Source: Caballeronia turbans (lineage in GTDB: Bacteria > Pseudomonadota > Gammaproteobacteria > Burkholderiales > Burkholderiaceae). From it: a DNA stretch of 64,000 nt. This document shows, piece by piece, positions 53,552-62,645 of the stretch. Positions within the stretch are counted from its first letter, which is position 1; each line of letters starts with the position of its first letter. The position numbers and the translations under genes were made by a program. The notes below the pieces were generated by a model that was not told where the DNA came from, made no database searches, and saw only the letters and a program-made list of their open reading frames with translations. The stretch lies in the NCBI GenBank assembly GCA_001544655.2, contig FCOD02000013.1, forward strand, positions 124,001 to 188,000, read 5' to 3'.

Positions 53552-53954
53552 GTGTCCGGCGCGCTCGACCGGTCCACCGCGATCAGGCGCTTGCGCGCCA
53601 CGTCCACCGCGACGCCCCGCGGCGCTTCGAAACCGTCGGCGACGACCGTCGACCGGCCGCGTTTCGAGAAGCTCGATCTTGCCGCATTGCGCGACTTCGC
53701 GTGCGATGATCATTTCCGCAGCGTCGCTGCGGCCCGGTCATCTGTGGCGCGACCTCGGCCTCTTTTGACGCGACGACGTCACCGGCATGCTCGCGCGTCA
53801 CTATCCCGATCTCATCGCACGCAACGTCGCGAACCTGCGCTGGAAGAAGTGTCTCGTGCGGCAAGTCGCGCTCGCGAGAGTCGCCGCGCCGACATGGGCG
53901 CCGGGCTGTCCCGGATGCGAGGATTTCGCCTTTTGCTATCCGCACAACCGATAA
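53552..53954 (+). pseudogene. nifQ-like gene, broken by a frameshift and a nonsense codon
   Basis: In frame with the stop at 53952-53954, the sequence reads 'RDDVTGMLARHYPDLIARNVANLRW', then 'KKCLVRQVALARVAAPTWAPGCPGCEDFAFCYPHNR'. This is the C-terminal NifQ pattern, hFPxLxxrNxxNmrWKK followed by a Cys cluster (CxxCx5C). Directly upstream, 'SLRPGHLWRDLGLF' continues the same frame but is cut by TGA at 53766-53768. Still further upstream, 'LDLAALRDFACDDHF' continues in another frame, so a frameshift near 53706 is needed. NifQ supplies molybdenum for cofactor assembly. With two lesions the gene is most likely dead. The 5' limit is uncertain. Confidence 0.55.
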
Positions 53955-54011
53955 CACCGGCGCCGCCGCAATGAAACGCCCGTCCGATTTCCTTCGTGTA
54001 TTCTCTCGGGC

Positions 54012-54413
54012 ATGGCGACAACCCTCAAAACGACGGAACGCGCGAAGGAGACGGGCACGGCGGGTCAGCCGGCCGAAGTTCGCTTTCGCATGCGCATCAC
54101 GAAAGGCGAAACGATCGCCATTGGGCCGGGCAAGATTTCGCTGCTGGAAGCGGTGCGCAAGCACGGCTCGATATCGGCGGCAGCGCGCAGTCTCGACATG
54201 TCGTACCGGCGCGCGTGGTTGCTCATCGACGAACTCAATCGTTCGCTCAAAACGCCCGCGACCATTTCCGAACAAGGCGGCCAAAGCGGCGGCGGCTGCG
54301 TGCTAACGCCGGTCGGCGAGAGCATCATCCGGCTTTATCGCGATGTCGAAACGCAGGCGCAAGCGGCCTGCGCCGCGCAGATTGAATCGCTCACGCAGTT
54401 GCTCAAGCCCTGA
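54012..54413 (+). CDS. ModE-type winged-helix molybdenum regulator, DNA-binding domain only
   Basis: A 133-residue protein equal to the N-terminal domain of ModE: 'GKISLLEAVRKHGSISAAARSLDMSYRRAWLLIDELNRSL' (over residues 43-82), 'GGQSGGGCVLTPVGESIIRLYRDVE'. The two C-terminal molybdate-binding domains of full ModE are absent, so molybdate sensing must come from elsewhere or be lost. It lies 57 bases after the nifQ-like remnant, a neighbourhood that makes sense for molybdenum metabolism. No modABC genes are present in the window. Confidence 0.85.
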   Translation: MATTLKTTERAKETGTAGQPAEVRFRMRITKGETIAIGPGKISLLEAVRKHGSISAAARSLDMSYRRAWLLIDELNRSLKTPATISEQGGQSGGGCVLTPVGESIIRLYRDVETQAQAACAAQIESLTQLLKP

Positions 54414-54638
54414 CCGTGTCACAGGCAGAACGCCGACGGCGGCGGTGCGCTCGCGTGCGTGTTCTGCGCGCTCGCGCCTGGCCGCGCGACGAACTCCACG
54501 AAGCATCCCGCGCGCAGGCTCCGGACAGGGCGTATCCTACGACTTCGGCGCGCCGGCCCGGCCCGCAAAGCCGCATCCGCGAAACACGCAACGCCTGACG
54601 TTTCCAATCGCGAGAAATCGCCCACAAGGAGAATCTGA

Positions 54639-56411
54639 ATGGCCAGGGTTGAAGTCAAGGTTCCGCAGCTTTCCGAATCCGTCACCGAAGCGACGATGTT
54701 GCCGTGGAAGAAGAAAGCGGGCGACGCGGTGACGCAAGACGAAATCCTCGTCGAACTGGAAACGGACAAGGTGGTGCTCGAAGTGCCCGCGCCCGCCGCC
54801 GGCACGCTTGCGGAAGTGGTGAAGAAGGAAGGCGACATCGTGCACGCCGACGAACTGCTCGCGATCATCGATACGGAAGCGAAGGCGTCCGCCGCTGCAC
54901 CCGCCCCCGCACCGGAAAAGCCCGCCGTTCAACCCGCGCAGGCGAGCGCCGCCGCGCCCGCCCCCGCCGCCGCTTCAGACCAGAAGGCCGACTTCGATGT
55001 CATCGTTATCGGCTCCGGCCCCGGCGGCTATATCGCCGCGATCCGCGCCGCGCAGCTCGGCCGCAAGGTCGCGTGCGTCGAGGAATGGATCAACCACGCC
55101 GGCAAGCCCAAGCTCGGCGGAACGTGCCTGAACGTCGGCTGCATTCCGTCGAAGGCGCTGCTCGCATCGAGCGAGCAATTCGAGAAGGCCCAACTGCATT
55201 TCGGCGATCTCGGCATCACGATGGACAACCTTGCCGTCGACGTCGACAAGATGGTCGGGCGCAAGGAAGCGATCGTCGAGAAGATCACGGGCGGCGTCGA
55301 GTTCCTGTTTCGCAAGAACAAGATCACGTGGCTCAAAGGTCACGGCAAGCTCGCGGGCAAAGACGGCGCCAACTTCAAGATCGACGTGAGCGGCGACGGC
55401 AAGAGCGAAAGCCACACCGCGCAACACGTGATCATCGCGACGGGCTCGAAGGCGCGTCATCTGCCGAACGTGCCGGTCGACAACAAGATCGTCTCCGACA
55501 ACGAAGGCGCGCTCGCTTTCACCTCGGTGCCGAAGAAGCTCGCCGTGATCGGCGCGGGCGTGATCGGGCTGGAGCTCGGCTCCGTGTGGCGCAGGCTCGG
55601 CGCGGAAGTGACGATTCTCGAAGCGCTGCCCGAATTTCTCGGCACGACCGATGCCGCGCTGCAAAAGGAAGCCGCGAAGCTCTTCAAGAAGCAAGGTCTG
55701 ACGATTCACCTCGGCGTGAAAATCGGCGGCGTGCAGACGACGGATTCGAGCGTCTCCATTTCCTACGAGGACAAGGACGGCAATGCGCAGACGCTGGAGG
55801 CGGACCGCCTGATCGTGTCGATCGGCCGCGTGCCGAACACGGACGATCTCGGCCTCGATTCCATCGGCCTGTCAGCCGACGAACGCGGCTTCATTCCCGT
55901 CGACGGTCATTGCGCGACGAAAGTCCCGAACGTCTACGCGATCGGCGATGTGGTGCGCGGCCCGATGCTCGCGCACAAAGCCGAAGACGAAGGCGTGCTG
56001 GTGGCGGAGATCATCGACGGTCAGAAGCCGCACATCGACTACAACTGCATTCCGTGGGTGATCTACACGCATCCGGAAATCGCGTGGGTCGGGCAGACGG
56101 AGCAGGCGCTGAAGGCCGAAGGCCGCGCGATCAAGGCCGGCCAGTTCCCGATGCTCGCGAACGGCCGCGCGATGGGTATCGGCGAGACGGACGGCTTCAT
56201 CAAGATCATCGCCGATGCGAAAACCGACGAAATTCTCGGCGTGCACATCATCTCGGCAAACGCGTCGGACCTGATCGCCGAAGCGGTCGTGGCGATGGAA
56301 TTCAAGGCGGCGAGCGAGGATATCGGGCGCATTTGCCATCCGCATCCGTCGTTGTCGGAAGTGATGCGCGAGGCCGCGCTCGCCGTCGACAAGCGCGCCC
56401 TGAATATTTAG
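54639..56411 (+). CDS. lpdA: Dihydrolipoyl dehydrogenase with N-terminal lipoyl domain
   Basis: A 590-residue E3 flavoprotein. Residues 1-80 are a lipoyl domain with lipoyl Lys44 ('ELETDKVVLEV'). Residues about 82-115 form an Ala/Pro-rich flexible linker, and the rest is the E3 core. The core has the FAD motif 'VIVIGSGPGGYIAAIRAAQLG', the redox disulfide 'GGTCLNVGCIPSKALL', the NAD motif 'VIGAGVIGLELGSVW' and the C-terminal His-Glu dyad 'HPHPSLSEVMREA'. It reoxidises dihydrolipoyl groups of 2-oxoacid dehydrogenases. The lipoyl domain resembles that of 2-oxoglutarate dehydrogenase E2 ('VPQLSESVTEAT'). No E1 or E2 gene is adjacent. AAGGAG precedes the ATG. Confidence 0.94.
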   Translation: MARVEVKVPQLSESVTEATMLPWKKKAGDAVTQDEILVELETDKVVLEVPAPAAGTLAEVVKKEGDIVHADELLAIIDTEAKASAAAPAPAPEKPAVQPAQASAAAPAPAAASDQKADFDVIVIGSGPGGYIAAIRAAQLGRKVACVEEWINHAGKPKLGGTCLNVGCIPSKALLASSEQFEKAQLHFGDLGITMDNLAVDVDKMVGRKEAIVEKITGGVEFLFRKNKITWLKGHGKLAGKDGANFKIDVSGDGKSESHTAQHVIIATGSKARHLPNVPVDNKIVSDNEGALAFTSVPKKLAVIGAGVIGLELGSVWRRLGAEVTILEALPEFLGTTDAALQKEAAKLFKKQGLTIHLGVKIGGVQTTDSSVSISYEDKDGNAQTLEADRLIVSIGRVPNTDDLGLDSIGLSADERGFIPVDGHCATKVPNVYAIGDVVRGPMLAHKAEDEGVLVAEIIDGQKPHIDYNCIPWVIYTHPEIAWVGQTEQALKAEGRAIKAGQFPMLANGRAMGIGETDGFIKIIADAKTDEILGVHIISANASDLIAEAVVAMEFKAASEDIGRICHPHPSLSEVMREAALAVDKRALNI

Positions 56412-59400
56412 ACGCGCCTCGGCATCCACACGCGCAGCAGCGAGTAAAGCCGGTCGATGTCGATCGGCTTCGCCAGATAATCGCTCGCGCCCGCCGCGAG
56501 ACATTGCTCCTGATCGTCCTTCATCGCCTTCGCCGTGATCGCGATGATCGGCAGCTTCCTGAAACGCGCGTCCTCGCGGATGTGCCGTGTCGCTTCGAGT
56601 CCGTCCATGCCGGGCATCATCACGTCCATCAGCACGACGTCGATGTCGGGATGCTTGTCGAGCGCTTCGATCGCCTCGAAGCCGTTGCGGCCGATATCCA
56701 CCTTCAGCCCCTGATGCTCCAGCGCGCTCGATAGCGAGAAGATGTTGCGGATATCGTCATCGACGAGCAGCACGCGGCGGCCATCGAGCACGCGATCGCG
56801 CGCGCGCGAGACGTGCAGCATCGCCTGGCGATCCGCCGACAAGTCCGTTTCGACCTTGTGCAGGAACAGCGTCACCTCGTCGAGCAACCGCTCCGGCGAG
56901 CGCGCGCCCTTGATGATGATCGACTGCGAGTAGCGCATGAGTTCCGCTTCCTCGTCGTGCGTGAGGTTGCGCCCCGTGTAGACGATCACCGGCGGGAACG
57001 AATACGCGTCGATGCCGGCCATCTGCCGCAGCAGGTCGCCGCCGTGCATGTCGGGCAGCTTCAGGTCGATGATCATGCAGTCGAAAATCGTCGTCTTCAG
57101 CAGTTCGAGCGCCTCGCGGCCGAACTCGACCGGCGTGATTTCCACATCCGTATCGCTGATCAGCTCGACGATGCTCTGACGCTGCCGCGCATCGTCCTCG
57201 ACGAGCAGCACGCGCTTGATTTTCTGGCTGCTCTTCTCTTCGAGCCGCTGGAAGATCGCCGTCAGTTGCTCGCGCGTGGTGGGCTTCACCGCGTGACCGA
57301 TCGCGCCGAGATGCAGCGCGGCCTCGCTTCTGTCCGATGCCGACACGACATGCACCGGAATGTGCCGCGTCTTCGGATTCGCCTTGAGTTCCTGCAATAC
57401 CACGAGCCCCGAGCGATCCGGCAGGCCGATGTCGAGCAGGATTGCCTTCGGGGCGCTGTCCTGCGCGAGCTTGAGCGCCTCGCTCGCCGTCCCGCTCACG
57501 ATGCAGCGATAACCCAGTTCGTGCGCGAGATCGAGCAGCACCTGCGCGAAGTCCGGTTCGTCTTCAACGACGAGAACGAGGCGGCGGCCGGGGGCGGAGT
57601 CGGTGCGATCGTCGTCGATGACGTGGACCACTTCGATCGGCTCCCCGGCCGGCGCAGGTTCGTCGATGGCGGCCGGCGCCTGCTCGACCGCAACCGGCAA
57701 CGCGCCCGCGCCGTAAGCGACGGGCATCGTCAGCGTGAACGTGCTGCCGGTGCCCTGCGCGCTGCGCACTGCGATATCGCCGCCGAGCAGATGCGCAAGG
57801 CTGCGCGAAATCGACAGGCCGAGACCCGTGCCGCCGTAATGGCGGCTCGTGGTTCCGTCGGCTTGCTGGAACGCTTCGAAGATCGCTTCGAGCTGGTCCG
57901 GTGCGATGCCGATGCCCGTGTCCGTCACGACGAACTGCACCGTGGCCCTGTCTGCTGTTCCGCCCGCGCGCTTGAGCGTGAGCGACACCGTGCCCGCATC
58001 CGTGAATTTCAGCGCGTTCGACAGCAGGTTCCTCAGGATCTGCTCGAGGCGCCGGAAATCGGTCGTGAGCGTCGGGTATTCATCGATCTCATTGCGAAGC
58101 TCGAGCCTGAGCCTCTTCTGCCGGGCGAGCGGCTCGAACGTGCGCGAGAGCGTGTCCATGATCCGCTGCAAGGGCACCTCTTCGATATGCAGATCGAGCT
58201 TGCCCGCCTCGACCTTCGAGAGATCGAGAATATCGTTGATGAGATTGAGCAGATCGTTGCCGGCGGAATAGATCGTCTGCGCGTACTTGATCTGATCGTT
58301 CGTAAGATTGCCGGCCTTGTTCTCGGCGAGCAGCTTCGCGAGAATCAACGAACTGTTGAGCGGCGTGCGCAGTTCGTGCGACATGTTCGCGAGGAACTCC
58401 GACTTGTAGCGGCTCGCGCGCTGCAGCGCTTCGGCGCGCGTTTCCAGTTCGCCCTGCGCGGCATTGAGCGCGACGTTGCGTTCGTCGAGCACGCGCGCCT
58501 GTTCCGCGAGCTGATCGTTCGTCTGCTCGAGCTCCGCCTTCTGATTCGCGAGATAAGCCTGCGCCTGCGAAAGCGCCGTCGTCTGCTGCTCGAGTTCCTC
58601 GTTGGTCGTGCGCAGTTCTTCCTGCTGCATCTGCAGCTCTTCATTCAACTGCTGCGTTTCTTCGAGCACACGCTGCAGACGCTCGCGATACTGCGCCGCC
58701 TCGACGTAATCACCGACATTGCCCGCGATCGTCTTCAGGAACTGCTGGTCGCGCTCGGTCAGCGCGTGCATCGCACCGAGTTCGATGGCGCCGTTCGCCT
58801 GGCCTTCGTTTTCGATCGGCACGATGACGAGACTGACGGGCACGCTCGCGCCGAGCGCCGAGGTCACCTTCCAGTAGCCGGCGGGCACATCGTGCATGCT
58901 CGTCAGCTTGCGCGCGTGCACCGCCTGTCCGACGAGGCTCTTCACGCCCGCAAGCGAGTCCGGCACCGGCGCGCTGTCGGGATCGAAGCCGAAGCTCGCG
59001 GTGCGCTTCAATGCGCCATCGCCTTCGCGCACGTAGAACGCGCCCATCGATACCTTCAGATAGTCTGCGAGAAAATCGAGAATCGTCTGGCAAAGCTGAG
59101 CGAGCGATTGCTGGCCGATCACTTTTTCCGCGAGCTGCGTCTGCCCTTCCTTCAGCCACGCCTGCTCCTGCAGCGCGCGCGTCTGGCGCTCCTGTTCGCC
59201 GATCGCCGCACTGAAGGCATTGGAAAGCTGCATCAGCTCGCGCCTGCCGAAGATCGCCAGAATCGCGGACAACGTCAAACTCAGAAACAGAAATACGGCG
59301 ACGGTGATGGTCGTCAGTTGCTTCGCGGACTCCACGCGCTGCAGCCGCAACGTCTGTTCGATGTTGAGAAACGCGGCGAGCTCGCGCTCGGTCTCCGCGC

Positions 59401-59863
59401 GTTCGCCCGAGCCGCGTCCCGCGCGCACGAGTGCGAATGAATCCTGGGCGTGGCGGCGCGCGTCGATCAAGTTGTCGGCGACCTTGTCCCATTGCGCCTG
59501 CAACGCGCGGATGCGAATCAGGCGGTCGACTTGCGGTGCGTTATCGGAGACGAGACCGGCGAGCGTGTCGATATCCGCGACGAGCTTCGGCTTCGCGGTT
59601 TCGTAGGGCGCGAGAAACGCTTCGTCGCCGGTGATGAGATAGCCGCGTATCGCGCTCTCCTTCTCGCTGACGAGGCGGCCGATTTCCTGCGCGTTGCCGA
59701 TCACGCGCTCGGAATGCTCGACCCAGTTGATCCCCGACAGCAGATACAGCACGAGCACGACGAACGCGATCGCCGTGACGACACCGGTGCCGAGCGGCAG
59801 TGCGATGTTGCGAAAGAGAATGCGACGAAAACTGGCCTCGTCGACACCAGACCGCGATGGCAT
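56408..59863 (-). CDS. Hybrid sensor histidine kinase with CHASE3, GAF and three receiver domains
   Basis: A 1151-residue inner-membrane kinase. Order: membrane helix (about 22-43); CHASE3-type periplasmic helical sensor (about 48-185, with 'SEKESAIRGYLITGDEAFLAPYE' in part); second helix (about 188-208); GAF domain (about 250-395); Gln/Glu-rich coiled coil (about 400-480); HisKA with His at about 496 ('NMSHELRTPLN'); HATPase ('RNLLSNALKFTD', 'DTGIGI', 'GTGLGLSISRSL'); then three receivers with Asp in 'ILLDIGLPD', 'MIIDLKLPD' and 'VLMDVMMPG'. Three receivers indicate a multi-step relay or branching output. The tail overlaps lpdA by four bases. No partner regulator is adjacent. Confidence 0.93.
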   Translation of the reverse strand: MPSRSGVDEASFRRILFRNIALPLGTGVVTAIAFVVLVLYLLSGINWVEHSERVIGNAQEIGRLVSEKESAIRGYLITGDEAFLAPYETAKPKLVADIDTLAGLVSDNAPQVDRLIRIRALQAQWDKVADNLIDARRHAQDSFALVRAGRGSGERAETERELAAFLNIEQTLRLQRVESAKQLTTITVAVFLFLSLTLSAILAIFGRRELMQLSNAFSAAIGEQERQTRALQEQAWLKEGQTQLAEKVIGQQSLAQLCQTILDFLADYLKVSMGAFYVREGDGALKRTASFGFDPDSAPVPDSLAGVKSLVGQAVHARKLTSMHDVPAGYWKVTSALGASVPVSLVIVPIENEGQANGAIELGAMHALTERDQQFLKTIAGNVGDYVEAAQYRERLQRVLEETQQLNEELQMQQEELRTTNEELEQQTTALSQAQAYLANQKAELEQTNDQLAEQARVLDERNVALNAAQGELETRAEALQRASRYKSEFLANMSHELRTPLNSSLILAKLLAENKAGNLTNDQIKYAQTIYSAGNDLLNLINDILDLSKVEAGKLDLHIEEVPLQRIMDTLSRTFEPLARQKRLRLELRNEIDEYPTLTTDFRRLEQILRNLLSNALKFTDAGTVSLTLKRAGGTADRATVQFVVTDTGIGIAPDQLEAIFEAFQQADGTTSRHYGGTGLGLSISRSLAHLLGGDIAVRSAQGTGSTFTLTMPVAYGAGALPVAVEQAPAAIDEPAPAGEPIEVVHVIDDDRTDSAPGRRLVLVVEDEPDFAQVLLDLAHELGYRCIVSGTASEALKLAQDSAPKAILLDIGLPDRSGLVVLQELKANPKTRHIPVHVVSASDRSEAALHLGAIGHAVKPTTREQLTAIFQRLEEKSSQKIKRVLLVEDDARQRQSIVELISDTDVEITPVEFGREALELLKTTIFDCMIIDLKLPDMHGGDLLRQMAGIDAYSFPPVIVYTGRNLTHDEEAELMRYSQSIIIKGARSPERLLDEVTLFLHKVETDLSADRQAMLHVSRARDRVLDGRRVLLVDDDIRNIFSLSSALEHQGLKVDIGRNGFEAIEALDKHPDIDVVLMDVMMPGMDGLEATRHIREDARFRKLPIIAITAKAMKDDQEQCLAAGASDYLAKPIDIDRLYSLLRVWMPRRV

Positions 59864-60208
59864 AGACAGCTCCGAATAAGCGTGAACGTCGCGCCGGCCG
59901 ATGTCTCGAAGCAGCGCCCATGACCGCGACGATCGCGAAAGTTGTAGTTCTTGTTTCAGCCGCTGCGCATCATAACCGGTTCGGCTTCGCCGCGTGGCGG
60001 GCCTCGGACGGTGCGCGGCGGGTTAGCACTGTATCGCTTTTCGGCACGTTCGTTCGGATACTTTCAGCTCGCTGAACGTTTGAACGTACCGCCTTACAAT
60101 GACGCGGCGGCATTCGGCATACGTGTCGCCGCGGCCACGAGGACGGCATCATCGGCCCGGGAAGTGATTGCTGGTTGCTTGTTGATCAACCTATCTTTGG
60201 AGAGGAAT
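59864..60208. other. Intergenic region, no gene seen
   Basis: These 345 bases separate the hybrid kinase from a small exported protein and must hold both divergent promoters. An open frame runs through part of it into the next gene but has no ribosome site and no recognisable sequence. No palindromic operator was found. Confidence 0.4.
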
Positions 60209-60517
60209 ATGAAAGCAACGCTTGGCAGCAGACTCGCCGTCTCGTTGATGGTGTCCGCTTTCGGCCTGACGATTGCGCCGCTCGTGAGCGCGCAGGATAA
60301 CGCCGCGACGACCGCCACCGGCACGACGCAGACCGCGCCAGCCACGAAGGCGGAGAAAAAGGCCGCACGCAAGCAGGCACGCGCGAAGAAGAACGCGGAG
60401 TTGAAGAAGCTGGAAGATGCGGGCTACAACCCTGCGAAGCGCGACGACGCGAATTATCCGCAGGACATTCAGAACGCGCAGAAGAAGGCCGGCATCGGGG
60501 CGGGCGCGAGTCAGTAG
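60209..60517 (+). CDS. Small exported lysine/alanine-rich protein
   Basis: A 102-residue protein with a Sec signal peptide (residues 1-29, ending 'APLVSAQ'). The mature part has a Thr/Ala-rich stretch, then a basic helix 'KAEKKAARKQARAKKNAELKKLEDAGYNPAKRDD' (over 30 residues), ending 'YPQDIQNAQKKAG'. I recognise it only as a type of small periplasmic protein with a 'LKKLExxGYNP...YPxdIQxAQkKa' tail, common in Burkholderia relatives and of unknown function. GGAGAGG precedes the ATG at 60209. Confidence 0.75.
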   Translation: MKATLGSRLAVSLMVSAFGLTIAPLVSAQDNAATTATGTTQTAPATKAEKKAARKQARAKKNAELKKLEDAGYNPAKRDDANYPQDIQNAQKKAGIGAGASQ

Positions 60518-60531
60518 GTTTCTTTTGTGAA

Positions 60532-60568
60532 GCCGCCTCGGTTATCGGCGCTCGGCGATCGAGGCGGC
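60532..60568 (+). terminator. GC-rich hairpin after the small exported protein
   Basis: GCCGCCTCG pairs perfectly with CGAGGCGGC over nine bases around a 19-base loop, 14 bases past the stop. No T-run follows, so Rho-independent termination is uncertain. Confidence 0.45.
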
Positions 60569-60613
60569 GTATCGCGCGATACATCGTCGGAGAAGCGCTC
60601 GCCGGCTTGCCTG

Positions 60614-61000
60614 TCAAGGCGTCTTCTTGAATGAAGCCCTGGAAAACCGTGCGTCCGCGGGCAGCGTCAGTGTGCCGTTTTCGATGTTGCCCGACCGAAG
60701 ACGCGGCATCGGATCGCTCATATCGAGCGGCAGCCGCAGCGCGTGCTCGGGACAGCCACGCCGCGTCGAGCCGATGCTTCCCGGCTGGTCGAGGCGGCCC
60801 GAGAATTCGTTGCAGCCGTCGAAGCCTTGAATTGCTTGTCCTTCGATCGTGAAGCGGGGCAGCGCTTTCTCGTCTGTCGACGAAGGCGCGATCAGTTTCC
60901 AGCTTCCCTGCAAGTCGGCGACGTTCAACGGCTCTGCGATCGACGCCGTGCTCCATAAGAACGCCCCAGCGATCAGCCATGTCTTCGGGAGCCGCGGCAT
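60614..61000 (-). CDS. META/HslJ-like exported protein
   Basis: A 128-residue protein with a signal peptide (residues 1-22, 'FLWSTASIA'). The mature region follows the META/HslJ pattern: 'LQGSWKLIAPSSTDEKALPRFTIEGQAIQGFDGCNEFSGRL', in which Trp, the FxxxGxxxGfdGCNxFsG core and a second Cys ('RRGCPEH') appear. HslJ-type proteins are small envelope proteins linked to stress resistance; the role is otherwise unknown. It lies 75 bases downstream of the protease gene on the same strand. Confidence 0.72.
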   Translation of the reverse strand: MPRLPKTWLIAGAFLWSTASIAEPLNVADLQGSWKLIAPSSTDEKALPRFTIEGQAIQGFDGCNEFSGRLDQPGSIGSTRRGCPEHALRLPLDMSDPMPRLRSGNIENGTLTLPADARFSRASFKKTP

Positions 61001-61075
61001 CGCGTCCTCCTGTCGTCGAGGTAAAGAGACGATGGCCCGTCGTCCGTTCGAACCGGCGAGCCACCGAAGCCGAGG

Positions 61076-62290
61076 CTAGTTGCAATATCCCTGCGACGCG
61101 AACGTACCGCCGCCGGGCGCCGCACCGCTGCACAGCGTATTCAGCAGCGATGCGATATTGCCCGAACCGTAATTGCCATACGTGGCGTTCGGATACTGCG
61201 TGTTCTGACGGAACTGCGACGCATAGTTATCCTTGGGCGCGTTCGGATCGGACGATCCCCACGATGTCACGCCGATGATCGCGAGATTCGACGAATTGCC
61301 CACCACGGCGCCGCCGGAGAGAACCGCATCGCGTGCCCGGAAGTTCACGATCCACGGTCCGCCGCTTGCGCCGCCCGTGAGATTGCTGCCCTGCCAGAGT
61401 TGCGATGCGCCGCTGACCGTCGTCGTGTAGGTCGGGCCATCGGTGCGCTGCATGATCGCGCCGCTGTCGAGCAACGCGGGATAGCCGAAGGTCGTCACGG
61501 CCGCCGTCTGAAGATTGCCGGTTTTCGACGACGATATGAAGGAATAGTTGTTCCAGCCATAGTTCAGATATCCGGTGATGTCGCCGATGAATTGATTCGA
61601 TGCGTTCTTCGCTATCGCGATCACCGCGATATCGTTGTTGCGCGCCGAACCCGATCCGGTGTCAGTGCCGTTCGCCCATGTCGATGGCCGCACGAGCCCG
61701 GCCCAGGTCCATCTGCCATAAGGCGCGATCTGCGCTGCGGTGGCTCCGGAAGCGCCGTAATGTCCCGGGATGAACTGCCAGCCCGAGAAGAGCGAGCTCC
61801 CGCTGCCGAACCCCTGGACGCAGTGCGCTGCCGTAACGATGACGCTTCTGCGAATCAGGCTCGCGGTGCAATATCCCGCGGAGAACGTGAGCTTGCCGAT
61901 CGCGCGATAGGGATAGGTCGTGCTGAGGTAATTCGCGCTCGTGGTGCCGGAGGCGCTTTGATTGCCGTCCTGCACGCGGCCGGTGGTATAGGGGATGCCG
62001 AAATCGCCATATGCTCTCGTCTGCGCATTGCTCACGATGCCGCTTTGCGTGTTCACGCCCGCCGCATAAGGTTCCGGACCGGTGTTCGGGACAATCGTGG
62101 ATGTGTCCGGAGGCAGAAGTACGTTGACGACCGGCTTGAGACTCGATACATCCGTCATCGCGGCGCGCGAGGCGGCAGGATTCGTATTCACGATGACTTC
62201 ATCTTCCGCATGTGCAACGTTTGCGCTCACTATCGACAGCGCGACAACCGCTGTCACCTCCACGCAGGCGACTCGTTTCGATCTTTGCAT
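61076..62290 (-). CDS. Secreted trypsin-like serine protease
   Basis: A 404-residue exported protein. The signal peptide ends at 'NVAHA' (residue 28). A Thr/Ser/Pro-rich propeptide-like segment runs to about 120. The chymotrypsin-fold domain has His156 ('VTAAHC', with the Cys141-Cys157 pair), Asp220 ('RNNDIAVIAIA') and Ser309 ('GGASGGPW', with Ala where most trypsins have Asp). The substrate is unknown. GGAGGGTG lies in front of the ATG at 62290, which supports that start over the open frame above it. Confidence 0.87.
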   Translation of the reverse strand: MQRSKRVACVEVTAVVALSIVSANVAHAEDEVIVNTNPAASRAAMTDVSSLKPVVNVLLPPDTSTIVPNTGPEPYAAGVNTQSGIVSNAQTRAYGDFGIPYTTGRVQDGNQSASGTTSANYLSTTYPYRAIGKLTFSAGYCTASLIRRSVIVTAAHCVQGFGSGSSLFSGWQFIPGHYGASGATAAQIAPYGRWTWAGLVRPSTWANGTDTGSGSARNNDIAVIAIAKNASNQFIGDITGYLNYGWNNYSFISSSKTGNLQTAAVTTFGYPALLDSGAIMQRTDGPTYTTTVSGASQLWQGSNLTGGASGGPWIVNFRARDAVLSGGAVVGNSSNLAIIGVTSWGSSDPNAPKDNYASQFRQNTQYPNATYGNYGSGNIASLLNTLCSGAAPGGGTFASQGYCN

Positions 62291-62513
62291 GACACCCTCC
62301 GGTTGATGAATACGATGTGTCTGATGAACATCGACTTTTCGTTGTTTGGTATTCCTAATTCTTATGAACATGTCCGTGGTCTGATTCGTCAGATGCTTGC
62401 GGGTGTCATTGCTTACGTCGAATGGAGATGACCCGGGTTCCGGCGCGCGCTTAACTTGGACGAATTCAAACGCATGCCGTGCAATCGATCAGGAAAGCGA
62501 ACAATAAATAACT

Positions 62514-62645
62514 CTAGTTCAAATTCTCGCCGATCTCGATCTGGTCTTTCGTCAGCGGATAGTGTCGGCGTCCTTCCGTCGTCTGACCGGTCGCGCGTTT
62601 GCTTTTGATCCGCGCGGGCATGGTCCGATTGGATATGCGGTTCAC
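62514..62645 (-). CDS. Possible small basic protein, 35-43 residues
   Basis: A short frame on the minus strand from ATG at 62621 (or GTG at 62645) to TAG at 62514. The C-terminal half reads 'TEGRRHYPLTKDQIEIGENLN', which looks like a genuine protein segment (basic turn, proline, acidic helix), while longer frames over the same bases do not. No family is recognised and no strong ribosome site is seen. Treat as a candidate. Confidence 0.35.
   Translation of the reverse strand: MNRISNRTMPARIKSKRATGQTTEGRRHYPLTKDQIEIGENLN

Noticed and set aside
53583-54284. A 233-residue minus-strand frame
   Set aside because: It lies opposite both the nifQ remnant and the ModE-type gene, each of which has real family similarity on the plus strand.
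56813-59440. An 875-residue plus-strand frame
   Set aside because: Antisense shadow of the hybrid kinase; Arg/Glu/His-rich composition typical of GC-rich antisense frames.
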